Source: Aestuariirhabdus litorea
GTDB lineage: Bacteria; Pseudomonadota; Gammaproteobacteria; Pseudomonadales; Aestuariirhabdaceae
Assembly (NCBI RefSeq): GCF_003864255.1
Contig: NZ_QWEZ01000002.1
Span: 62,001-126,000 of the forward strand
DNA length: 64,000 nt
Direction of reading: 5' to 3'
The position numbers and the translations under genes are program-made. The notes under the pieces were generated by a model that was not told where the DNA came from, did not search any database, and saw only the letters and a program-made list of their open reading frames with translations. Numbering within the stretch: the first letter of the stretch is position 1; each line of letters opens with the position of its first letter. Shown here in pieces: positions 8,481 to 17,288 of the stretch.

Positions 8481-10415
8481 CTACTCGGCGATGCGATAGC
8501 CTTTTTTCCCGGTCTCCTTTACCAGGTACATCGCCCGGTCCGCCGAGCGCGTCAGAGCGTCGCAGTCTTCACCATGGTCGGGATAGAGGCTGACCCCCAC
8601 GGAGGCCCCAATCTGGGCGTCCCCCCCGGAGGGCAGGGGTATCGGCCGCGTCACCGACTGTACAATCTTGTCGGCAATATCGGTAATGGTGGCCATATCG
8701 CCGCAGTCCTCCAGTAGCACGACGAACTCATCGCCCCCGTGACGGGCCAGGATGTCGGTACTGCGAATACAACCTCGGATACGAGCAACCGTCACCTGCA
8801 ATACCGAATCCCCTGATTCGTGGCCAAAACGGTCGTTGACCGCTTTAAAGTCATCCAGATCAACAAACATCAGCGCCAGCCGTGCCCGCCTTCTGGCCGC
8901 CAGTTTGATGGTCCGTTCAAACTGGTCGTAAAACAGTGTTCGGTTGGCCACCCCGGTGAGGAGATCCGTATGGACCAGCTCCTTCAAGCGGTTTTCCATC
9001 CGCTTGCGGTCTGTGATATCAATGGCCATCGACACCACCATGCGCCCCCGTCCCCGCACCGCGGGCAATACCACATTGCGCCAATCGCAGAGAATCTTGC
9101 GTCCGCTTTTGGTCAGGTTCCAGTTTTCATGCTGCTGTACCGAGCGCTGCTCCAATAGATTGAACAGGTTGCCCACTGCCTGTATCTCCTCGGGCGGAAC
9201 CATAAAGTCGTTGATCGAACGACCCAGCACCTCATCACGCCGCCAGCCAAAGGTCTGCTGGGCCTGGTGACTCCAGCCCACCACCCGCCCCCCCTCATCA
9301 ATCTGCACCAGGGCGGTGGGGGCGTGATCAAACAGCATCTGCAACCAGGCTTCGCTCGAGGCCAAACGGCGACTCAGGCGAAAGAATGCCAGCGCCAGCA
9401 GCAGCGCGATAGCCGACAGCAGCAGCCATACCCACACCCAGGGCTGCCAGATCAGGGAGCCCCTCTCGTTGGGATCATAGAGGAACCCCTCCAGCTTCAG
9501 GTTGCCCGGCATCATCCCCAGCTCCCGATAAACACTGGCAATATGTTGCCAACGTCCCTCACTCATATAGCCCACATCCACCAGGTCGGGGCGCATCAGG
9601 CGCTGCATCTCCGCGGCCTCGAAGCGGAGGTGCTCGGCGCTGTGGCGAGTGCTGTATTTGCTGAGAATCAACTGCACCATCTCCTCGGGGTGGGACATGG
9701 CGTAGCGCCATCCCTTGAGGCTAGCCTCGCGAAAGGCGGCCACCACCTCCGGGGATTGCGCCACCCGCTGCTCGGTGGTGAAGAGGTTGTCGCCGTAGAA
9801 ATCGATGCCCCCCACGGAGGGCTCAAACAGCTGGTAGTTGACCCCCGCACGCTGCAAAACGAAGGGCTCGTCGGTCACATAGACCGACATGGCCGCCACT
9901 TTGCCGGAGATCAGGTCATTGGTATCAAAACTGTGGGGGACGATTTTCAGGCGTTCACTGGCGATCCCCTCATTGGCGAGGAAGCCCAGCAGCTCCGCTG
10001 AGTTGGGCTCCACCATCAGTGGCCGGTCGGCCAGATCGTGAATATTTCGCACGCTGCCGTTGCGTAGCGCCAACAGGCCCAGCGGGGAGTGTTGCATAAC
10101 CACCCCCAGCACAACCACCGGCTCCCCTCGCTGACGGAGCAGCAGCAGGTCCGAGGTTCCCACCCCGAAGTCCGCCTTTCCGTCAATGACCGCAGCAACG
10201 GTATCCTGGCCCTGCTGCGCCGGAAGCAGTTCCACCTCAAGGCCGGCCGCCCGGTAGTATCCGTGTTCAATGGCAGCGTAGTAACCGGCAAATTGGAACT
10301 GGTGTTTCCACTTCAGCTGGAGGCTGACCTTCTGCAGGGCTGAGGCCGGGGAGGCCAGCAGGCAGAGCAGTAAGCAGCCGCCAACGGCCCATCCTGGGGT
10401 ACGGTGTTTGATCAT
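8481..10415 (-). CDS. Periplasmic substrate-binding (NMT1/THI5-like) - PAS - GGDEF diguanylate cyclase
   Basis: 644 residues from MIKHRTPGWA. Signal peptide about 1-26; NMT1/THI5-like binding domain about 28-310 (LQLKWKHQFQFAGYYAA at its start); membrane helix about 323-346; PAS about 355-470; GGDEF about 475-644. The active site GGDEF (560-564) and the inhibitory site RSTD (551-554) five residues before it are both intact, so the protein should make c-di-GMP and be product-inhibited. The periplasmic part resembles ThiY/SsuA-type proteins that bind pyrimidine, riboflavin or sulfonate compounds. The likely reading is a membrane sensor that turns a small periplasmic ligand into c-di-GMP; the ligand is unknown. 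Confidence 0.85.
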   Translation of the reverse strand: MIKHRTPGWAVGGCLLLCLLASPASALQKVSLQLKWKHQFQFAGYYAAIEHGYYRAAGLEVELLPAQQGQDTVAAVIDGKADFGVGTSDLLLLRQRGEPVVVLGVVMQHSPLGLLALRNGSVRNIHDLADRPLMVEPNSAELLGFLANEGIASERLKIVPHSFDTNDLISGKVAAMSVYVTDEPFVLQRAGVNYQLFEPSVGGIDFYGDNLFTTEQRVAQSPEVVAAFREASLKGWRYAMSHPEEMVQLILSKYSTRHSAEHLRFEAAEMQRLMRPDLVDVGYMSEGRWQHIASVYRELGMMPGNLKLEGFLYDPNERGSLIWQPWVWVWLLLSAIALLLALAFFRLSRRLASSEAWLQMLFDHAPTALVQIDEGGRVVGWSHQAQQTFGWRRDEVLGRSINDFMVPPEEIQAVGNLFNLLEQRSVQQHENWNLTKSGRKILCDWRNVVLPAVRGRGRMVVSMAIDITDRKRMENRLKELVHTDLLTGVANRTLFYDQFERTIKLAARRRARLALMFVDLDDFKAVNDRFGHESGDSVLQVTVARIRGCIRSTDILARHGGDEFVVLLEDCGDMATITDIADKIVQSVTRPIPLPSGGDAQIGASVGVSLYPDHGEDCDALTRSADRAMYLVKETGKKGYRIAE

Positions 10416-10568
10416 TAATTCGCCTATCTCTATCCCTGACGGCATCGGTCCCGGTATTGTGGCCAGCGTCCTCCAGTTTTGCAATCCAGCCATCAGGCGC
10501 TGGCGATTGAGGTGATACAGGCTCTATAATTGCGCCCCTCTTCCAGCTACTCCCCACAGGAGCCCGCG

Positions 10569-11453
10569 ATGGCCTGGCTACAACTGCGCATTGATATCAC
10601 CCCGGACCAGATAGAGCGGTTCGAGGAGTTCCTGCTCGCCTTCGGCGCCCATGCCGTCACCCTCGAAGATCGTAAGAACCAGCCGCTGTTTGAGCCCACC
10701 CCGGATTACACCCCTTTTTGGGATCACACCCGGTTAACCGCGCTGTTTGACGCCGACACCGATATGGAGCCCTTGCTTGAACAGCTCAGGAGTGCTCTCG
10801 GTTACGACAGCCTGCCGCGTCACCAAGTGGAGATACTGGAAGACAAGGATTGGGTACGGGAGTGGATGAGCCACTTTGAGCCGACCCGCTTCGGCCAGCA
10901 GCTGTGGGTCTGTCCCAGCTGGAAGCCGGTACCCGATCCCGATGCTGTCAACCTGATGCTCGATCCGGGGCTGGCCTTCGGCACCGGCACCCACCCCACC
11001 ACCGCCCTGTGCCTGGAGTGGCTGGATGGCCAGCCCCTGCGCGGCCAGCAGGTCGTGGACTACGGTTGTGGCTCCGGCATCCTGGGGATTGCCGCCCTGC
11101 TGTTGGGCGCCGAGCGGGTCACAGGTGTTGACTACGACCCCCAGGCCCTGGAAGCCAGCGCCGATAACCTGCAGCGCAACCAGCTACCCGCTGACGCCAT
11201 GGCGCTCTACCTGCCGGGGGACACGCCTGAGCTCAGTGCTGACCTGGTGATCGCCAATATACTTGCCGGCCCGCTGCAGCAGCTCTACCCGACCCTCGAC
11301 GGGCTGCTCAAGCCGGGGGGGCGAATCGCCCTTTCCGGCATTCTGGTAGAGCAGGCTCCAAGCCTATTGGAGACCTACAGCGCCAGCTTCGATATGGAGC
11401 CCCCACGGGTAAAAGGTGACTGGGTTCTGCTTTACGGTCGTAAACGCGGCTGA
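10569..11453 (+). CDS. prmA: Ribosomal protein L11 methyltransferase PrmA
   Basis: 294 residues from MAWLQLRIDI, the usual length. An N-terminal L11-binding domain is followed by a class I SAM fold with VVDYGCGSGILGIAALLLGA (motif I) and the catalytic-domain motif DLVIANILAGPL. PrmA trimethylates several amino groups of ribosomal protein L11. CAGGAG lies upstream of the ATG at 10569; an earlier in-frame ATG at 10530 reads into non-homologous sequence. The order prmA-DUF3426-dusB-fis-purH-purD is the same as in Pseudomonas; accBC, which often precede prmA, are not here. Confidence 0.96.
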   Translation: MAWLQLRIDITPDQIERFEEFLLAFGAHAVTLEDRKNQPLFEPTPDYTPFWDHTRLTALFDADTDMEPLLEQLRSALGYDSLPRHQVEILEDKDWVREWMSHFEPTRFGQQLWVCPSWKPVPDPDAVNLMLDPGLAFGTGTHPTTALCLEWLDGQPLRGQQVVDYGCGSGILGIAALLLGAERVTGVDYDPQALEASADNLQRNQLPADAMALYLPGDTPELSADLVIANILAGPLQQLYPTLDGLLKPGGRIALSGILVEQAPSLLETYSASFDMEPPRVKGDWVLLYGRKRG

Positions 11454-11550
11454 TGCCCATTCCCACGACTAGCCTTGCAGGCACTATATTGGATACACTC
11501 GACAGCTCAGGAAGCAAGGGATCGCCTCCCACCACTAGAAGTCGCCACAT

Positions 11551-12693
11551 ATGAGTAAAACCTGGGTTACACGCTGCCCGCAGTGCCAGACCGCTTTTCG
11601 CCTTACCCGTGCCCAGCTGCAAGCGGCCAACGGCTCGGTGCGCTGCGGTTCCTGCCTGCATGTGTTCAAGGCGACCAACCACATCGTCGGCCAGCCCGAT
11701 TCTGCGCCTGCCCCTGCTCCGGCGGCCGCCCCCAAAACGCCTCCGCCTGCCCCGGCACGCCCGGCCACCCCGCCGGTCTCCCACCCGGAGCAACCCCGGG
11801 AAGAGTTCGAGCTAAGCGACGATTTCCAGAGCCTTGACGCCTGGACCCCGGAGCGCACCTCGACCTTCAGCCACGACAGCGACAAAGTAGGCGACGAAGC
11901 CGCCGACGAAAGCTGGGCTATGGCCATGCTGGAGGAAATGGAGAAGGAGCACCAGCCCGCGCCGCCCCAGGCGACGGCCAAGCCTGCCCCCAAACCCACC
12001 CCTGCCGCTGATGATGGCGACTGGGGACTCGACGGCGAGCCAGACTTTTCAGACAGTGACCTCTCCACCTTCGACGAGATAAACCGCATGGAGGCCTCCC
12101 ACCCGCAGAGCGCCCCGCCTGCGGATGAGATGAGTGGCCTCAGGGCAGACCGGCGGGTACTCCACGGCCTCAACGAAGAGCCGCTCAATCTCCACCTGCC
12201 CGAGCAGCCTGCTCGCTGGAAAAGGGTGCTCACCGGCCTCGCCAGCCTGCTGGCGGCGGCGGCCCTGCTGCTGCAATACGCCTGGTACGACCGCGACCGG
12301 CTGGCGCGTCAGGACAGTCTGCGACCCTATTACCAACTGGTCTGCGATCGGGCCGGCTGCTCGCTGCCCGAAAAGGTCAACATCGCCGCCATACGCGGTA
12401 CTAACCTGGTGGTGCGCAGCCATCCCCGCTTCGAGAACGCACTGATGGTCGACGCCATCATCAGCAACCAGGCCAACTACAGCCAGCCCTTCCCGGCCAT
12501 CCAGATCAGTTTTTCCGACCTCTCCGGCAACCCGGTCGCCTCGCGTCGTTTCACCCCTACCGAGTACCTGGCGGGGGAGTTAGCCGGTACCCGCGAGATG
12601 CCCAGCCACACTCCCATCCACCTGGCCCTGGAGATCGTCGACCCCGGCCAGAAGGCGGTCAACTACCACCTCGACTTCTTTCCGGCGCCCTGA
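11551..12693 (+). CDS. Zinc-ribbon and DUF3426 membrane protein
   Basis: 380 residues. An N-terminal MJ0042-type zinc ribbon has two CxxC pairs (Cys9, Cys12, Cys32, Cys35; CPQCQ and CGSC). A long low-complexity linker rich in Pro, Ala and acidic residues follows (about 50-215), then one membrane helix (about 228-248, RVLTGLASLLAAAALLLQYA) and a C-terminal DUF3426 domain with paired Cys (CDRAGCSLP). The topology puts the zinc ribbon in the cytoplasm and DUF3426 in the periplasm. The gene regularly sits between prmA and dusB in gammaproteobacteria; its function is unknown to me. Confidence 0.85.
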   Translation: MSKTWVTRCPQCQTAFRLTRAQLQAANGSVRCGSCLHVFKATNHIVGQPDSAPAPAPAAAPKTPPPAPARPATPPVSHPEQPREEFELSDDFQSLDAWTPERTSTFSHDSDKVGDEAADESWAMAMLEEMEKEHQPAPPQATAKPAPKPTPAADDGDWGLDGEPDFSDSDLSTFDEINRMEASHPQSAPPADEMSGLRADRRVLHGLNEEPLNLHLPEQPARWKRVLTGLASLLAAAALLLQYAWYDRDRLARQDSLRPYYQLVCDRAGCSLPEKVNIAAIRGTNLVVRSHPRFENALMVDAIISNQANYSQPFPAIQISFSDLSGNPVASRRFTPTEYLAGELAGTREMPSHTPIHLALEIVDPGQKAVNYHLDFFPAP

Positions 12694-12769
12694 TTCCAGG
12701 GCACCATACCGGCGTGTAAACGGCTGCCCATTTTTCCACCAAGCGGGGCAGAATTCGTCCAATTTTTCC

Positions 12770-12798
12770 TTTATCGGCCGCCACCAACAGAGTATGAT
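12770..12798 (+). promoter_or_regulatory. Putative dusB-fis promoter
   Basis: -10 TATGAT (12793-12798) with TTTATC 17 bases upstream (12770-12775). The -10 is followed by a GC-rich stretch (ACCGCCCCCTGA), the discriminator type found at stringently controlled promoters; E. coli dusB-fis is under such control. The -35 match is weak. Confidence 0.35.
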
Positions 12799-12903
12799 AC
12801 CGCCCCCTGAGCGACAGGTTTATTTTTAACCAGCCCACCCCTTGCGCTGATCCGTCGCCCACCCAACCCAAGACCCCATTACCGACGATACGACGATTGC
12901 AGC

Positions 12904-13893
12904 GTGTTTCAGATAGGCCCATACCAGATAGAGAACCCGGTGGTCCTGGCCCCCATGGCGGGCGTCACAGACCAGCCATTCCGTCTGCTGTGCCGGCGCC
13001 TTGGGGCAGGGCTGGTGGTCTCCGAGATGGTGACCTCGGACCAGCGTCTGTGGAACACCCGCAAATCGCGCCAGCGCCTTAACCACAGCGGCGAGTGCGA
13101 ACCCCGTTCAGTCCAGATCGCCGGCAACGACCCACAAATGATGGCGCAGGCGGCCCGCGAAAGCGTACGTCTGGGGGCGCAGATCGTCGATATCAACATG
13201 GGCTGCCCCGCCAAGAAAGTGTGCAACAAGGCCGCCGGTTCGGCGCTGCTGCGGGACGAGCCCCTGGTGCGCGATATCCTGCAGGCGGTGGTTGAGGCGG
13301 TCAGCGTTCCGGTCACCGTCAAGATTCGTACCGGATGGAGCCCCGAGCAGCGTAACGGAGTAACCATTGCGCGCATCGCCGAGGACTGTGGCATCCGCGC
13401 TATCGCGGTGCACGGGCGCACCCGTGCCTGCGCCTATAAAGGAGCGGTGGAGTACGACACCATCGCCCGCATTAAACAGGCGGTCGCTATTCCCGTGATC
13501 GCCAATGGAGACATCAACAGTCCGGCCGATGCCAGGGCTGTTATCGACTACACCGGTGCCGATGGTGTGATGATCGGTCGCGGAGCCCATGGCCGGCCCT
13601 GGATCTTCCGCGAGATCAACCACTACCTGCGCACCGGTTCCACCCTGTGTACCATCGACCTGCACGAGTTCCAGTCGATACTGCTCGAGCATCTGAGCAG
13701 TATTCACGCCTTCTATGGGGAATATCTGGGCGTACGGATCGCGCGCAAGCATGTTGCCTGGTACACCAATACGCAGCCAGGCGGCAGCGCGTTTCGACGC
13801 GAGTTTGTGCAACTCGAATCCGCTCAAGCCCAGTGCGCGAGCGCTCAACAGTTTTGTGAGCGCCTAATTAACAATGAGGATATTGCGGCATGA
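12904..13893 (+). CDS. dusB: tRNA-dihydrouridine synthase B
   Basis: 329 residues beginning at a GTG codon (12904). FMN-dependent TIM-barrel enzyme that reduces uridine in the tRNA D-loop. APMAGVTDQPFR near the N-terminus and the catalytic-Cys loop INMGCPAKKVCNKAAGSALL (about 97-116) are intact, as are VHGRTR and IGRGAHGRPW. The stop codon overlaps the fis ATG (ATGA), the usual dusB-fis arrangement, so Fis is likely translated from the same message. Confidence 0.95.
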   Translation: MFQIGPYQIENPVVLAPMAGVTDQPFRLLCRRLGAGLVVSEMVTSDQRLWNTRKSRQRLNHSGECEPRSVQIAGNDPQMMAQAARESVRLGAQIVDINMGCPAKKVCNKAAGSALLRDEPLVRDILQAVVEAVSVPVTVKIRTGWSPEQRNGVTIARIAEDCGIRAIAVHGRTRACAYKGAVEYDTIARIKQAVAIPVIANGDINSPADARAVIDYTGADGVMIGRGAHGRPWIFREINHYLRTGSTLCTIDLHEFQSILLEHLSSIHAFYGEYLGVRIARKHVAWYTNTQPGGSAFRREFVQLESAQAQCASAQQFCERLINNEDIAA

Positions 13894-14207
13894 CTGCACC
13901 CGAACTAGCTTCCAACGACCAGATGACTGCAGCGGATGTTACCCTGCGTCAAAACCTGACCCAGCAGCCCGTGGAGAAGGGAGAAACCCTGCGTGACTGC
14001 GTCGAGAGTGCGCTCAGCAACTATTTTGCGCACCTCGAAGGCCAGTCGGTCACCGACGTTTACCAAATGGTGCTGTCCGAGGTTGAGGCCCCCCTGCTGG
14101 ATGTGGTGATGGCCCACGTTAAGGGTAACCAGACCAAGGCGTCGATTCTGCTGGGGCTCAACCGGGGCACCCTGCGCAAGAAGCTGAAGCAGTACGGACT
14201 GCTCTAA
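13890..14207 (+). CDS. fis: DNA-binding protein Fis
   Basis: 105 residues. Nucleoid-associated factor that bends DNA and activates rRNA and other growth-related promoters. The C-terminal helix-turn-helix NQTKASILLGLNRGTLRKKL (about 80-99) is nearly identical to the enterobacterial one. The N-terminus is longer than in E. coli (98 residues) and diverged. The start overlaps the dusB stop by four bases, and a strong terminator follows at 14222. Confidence 0.96.
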   Translation: MTAPELASNDQMTAADVTLRQNLTQQPVEKGETLRDCVESALSNYFAHLEGQSVTDVYQMVLSEVEAPLLDVVMAHVKGNQTKASILLGLNRGTLRKKLKQYGLL

Positions 14208-14221
14208 GCTGACGCGACCCC

Positions 14222-14251
14222 AAAGGCGGATTGGACTCAATCCGCCTTTTT
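14222..14251 (+). terminator. Intrinsic terminator of dusB-fis
   Basis: AAAGGCGGATTG-GACT-CAATCCGCC followed by five T, 15 bases after the fis stop. Separates fis from purH. Confidence 0.9.
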
Positions 14252-14305
14252 GCATTATCCGACCCCCTTTTTCCATTCACCTCCTATCGAATCGAATCTA
14301 TCACT

Positions 14306-15886
<1,581 letters not shown>

Positions 15887-15909
15887 GCCAACCAACAGAG
15901 GGAACCGCA

Positions 15910-17196
15910 ATGAAAGTACTGGTAATTGGCAGCGGCGGGCGTGAGCACGCACTGGCCTGGAAAGCAGCGCAGGACCCCCGGGTAGAGCAGGTGTTCGTCG
16001 CCCCAGGCAATGCGGGCACCGCCATCGAGCCGGGCCTCAGCAACGTCGATATCTCCGTGGACGACCAGCAGGCACTGGCGGATTTCGCCACCGAGCAGGG
16101 CATCGACCTCACGATCGTCGGTCCCGAGGGGCCCCTGGTCGCCGGCGTTGTCGACTATTTCCAGAGCCGGCAGCTGGCCTGCTTCGGTCCCAGCAAGGGG
16201 GCGGCCCAACTGGAGGGCTCCAAAGCCTTCACCAAGGATTTCCTCCACCGCCACCGGATACCCACCGCAGCCTACCGGAACTTCACCGAAGTGGAGCCGG
16301 CGCTGGCGTACTTGCGTGAGATGGGAGCCCCCATTGTGGTCAAGGCCGATGGCCTGGCGGCGGGCAAGGGCGTTATCGTGGCTGAAACCTTGGCGCAGGC
16401 GGAAGAAGCGGTACGCGACATGCTGTCCGGCAACGCCTTCGGCGACGCCGGCTGCCGCGTTGTGATCGAGGAGTTCCTGACCGGCGAAGAGGCCAGCTTC
16501 ATCGTCATGGTCGACGGCAGCAATGTACTGGCGATGGCCACCAGCCAGGACCACAAGCGCGTGGGTGAAGGCGATACCGGCCCCAACACCGGAGGCATGG
16601 GGGCCTACTCGCCCGCACCGGTGGTGACCCCCGAGATCCACCAACGCATCATGGAGGAGGTGATCTACCCGACTGTGAAGGGGATGGCGGCCGAGGGCAA
16701 CACCTACACCGGCTTCCTCTACGCCGGCCTGATGATCGATGACTCCGGCACCCCCAAGGTGATCGAATACAACTGTCGTTTCGGCGATCCCGAGACCCAG
16801 CCCATCATGCTGCGCCTCAACTCCAGCCTGGTGGCTCTGTGTGAGGCAGCTCTCGACGGGCGCCTGGACCAGGTCAGTGCCGACTGGGACCCCCGCGCCA
16901 GTGTTGGCGTGGTGCTGGCAGCCGGCGGCTATCCCGGCGACTACGCCAAGGGAGCCCCGATCAAGGGACTCGAGGCGGCCACCAGTGAGTTCGGTAAGGT
17001 GTTCCACGCCGGCACCCGCCTTGAGCAGGACTCAGTCGTGACCAGCGGCGGGCGGGTACTCTGTGCCACCGCCCTGGGTGACAGCGTCAGCACTGCGCAA
17101 CAGGCGGCCTACCAGCTGGCCGACCGCATCAGCTGGGAGGGGATCTACCGCCGTAACGACATCGCCTGGCGGGCGATCGAGCGCGAGCAGCAGTAG
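15910..17196 (+). CDS. purD: Phosphoribosylamine-glycine ligase (GAR synthetase)
   Basis: 428 residues, a normal full-length enzyme. N-terminal MKVLVIGSGGREHALAWKA, ATP-grasp core with KADGLAAGKGV (about 141-151), and EYNCRFGDPETQ near residue 287. It joins glycine to phosphoribosylamine in the second step of purine synthesis. AGAGGG lies a few bases before the ATG. It is co-directional with purH and probably on the same transcript. A hairpin without a T run follows the stop. Confidence 0.97.
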   Translation: MKVLVIGSGGREHALAWKAAQDPRVEQVFVAPGNAGTAIEPGLSNVDISVDDQQALADFATEQGIDLTIVGPEGPLVAGVVDYFQSRQLACFGPSKGAAQLEGSKAFTKDFLHRHRIPTAAYRNFTEVEPALAYLREMGAPIVVKADGLAAGKGVIVAETLAQAEEAVRDMLSGNAFGDAGCRVVIEEFLTGEEASFIVMVDGSNVLAMATSQDHKRVGEGDTGPNTGGMGAYSPAPVVTPEIHQRIMEEVIYPTVKGMAAEGNTYTGFLYAGLMIDDSGTPKVIEYNCRFGDPETQPIMLRLNSSLVALCEAALDGRLDQVSADWDPRASVGVVLAAGGYPGDYAKGAPIKGLEAATSEFGKVFHAGTRLEQDSVVTSGGRVLCATALGDSVSTAQQAAYQLADRISWEGIYRRNDIAWRAIEREQQ

Positions 17197-17203
17197 TCTG
17201 GCC

Positions 17204-17232
17204 GGGCGCCGACACCGGACCTGCCGGCGCCC
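17204..17232 (+). terminator. GC-rich hairpin after purD (weak terminator candidate)
   Basis: GGGCGCCG at 17204-17211 pairs perfectly with CGGCGCCC at 17225-17232, with a 13-base loop. Only TT follows, so it is a poor intrinsic terminator; it may stabilise the purD 3' end. Confidence 0.4.
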
Positions 17233-17233
17233 T

Positions 17234-17261
17234 TAGACACCCCCCCCGATTTCTATATAAT
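17234..17261 (+). promoter_or_regulatory. Putative promoter of the RetS-like gene, with a C8 run in the spacer
   Basis: -35 TAGACA (17234-17239, five of six to consensus) and -10 TATAAT (17256-17261, perfect) are 16 bases apart. Eight C (17240-17247) fill half of the spacer. The gene starts 28 bases beyond the -10. Confidence 0.55.
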
Positions 17262-17288
17262 CAGGGATCAGCAGCAGGGAGGCAGACC

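Noticed and set aside
11695-11790. Pro/Ala-coding repeat-like DNA
   Set aside because: It is the low-complexity linker of the DUF3426 protein, not a DNA repeat with regular units.
17256-17261. retS -10 as part of a purD terminator
   Set aside because: The hairpin before it lacks a T run, and the TAGACA/TATAAT pair has proper spacing for a promoter.
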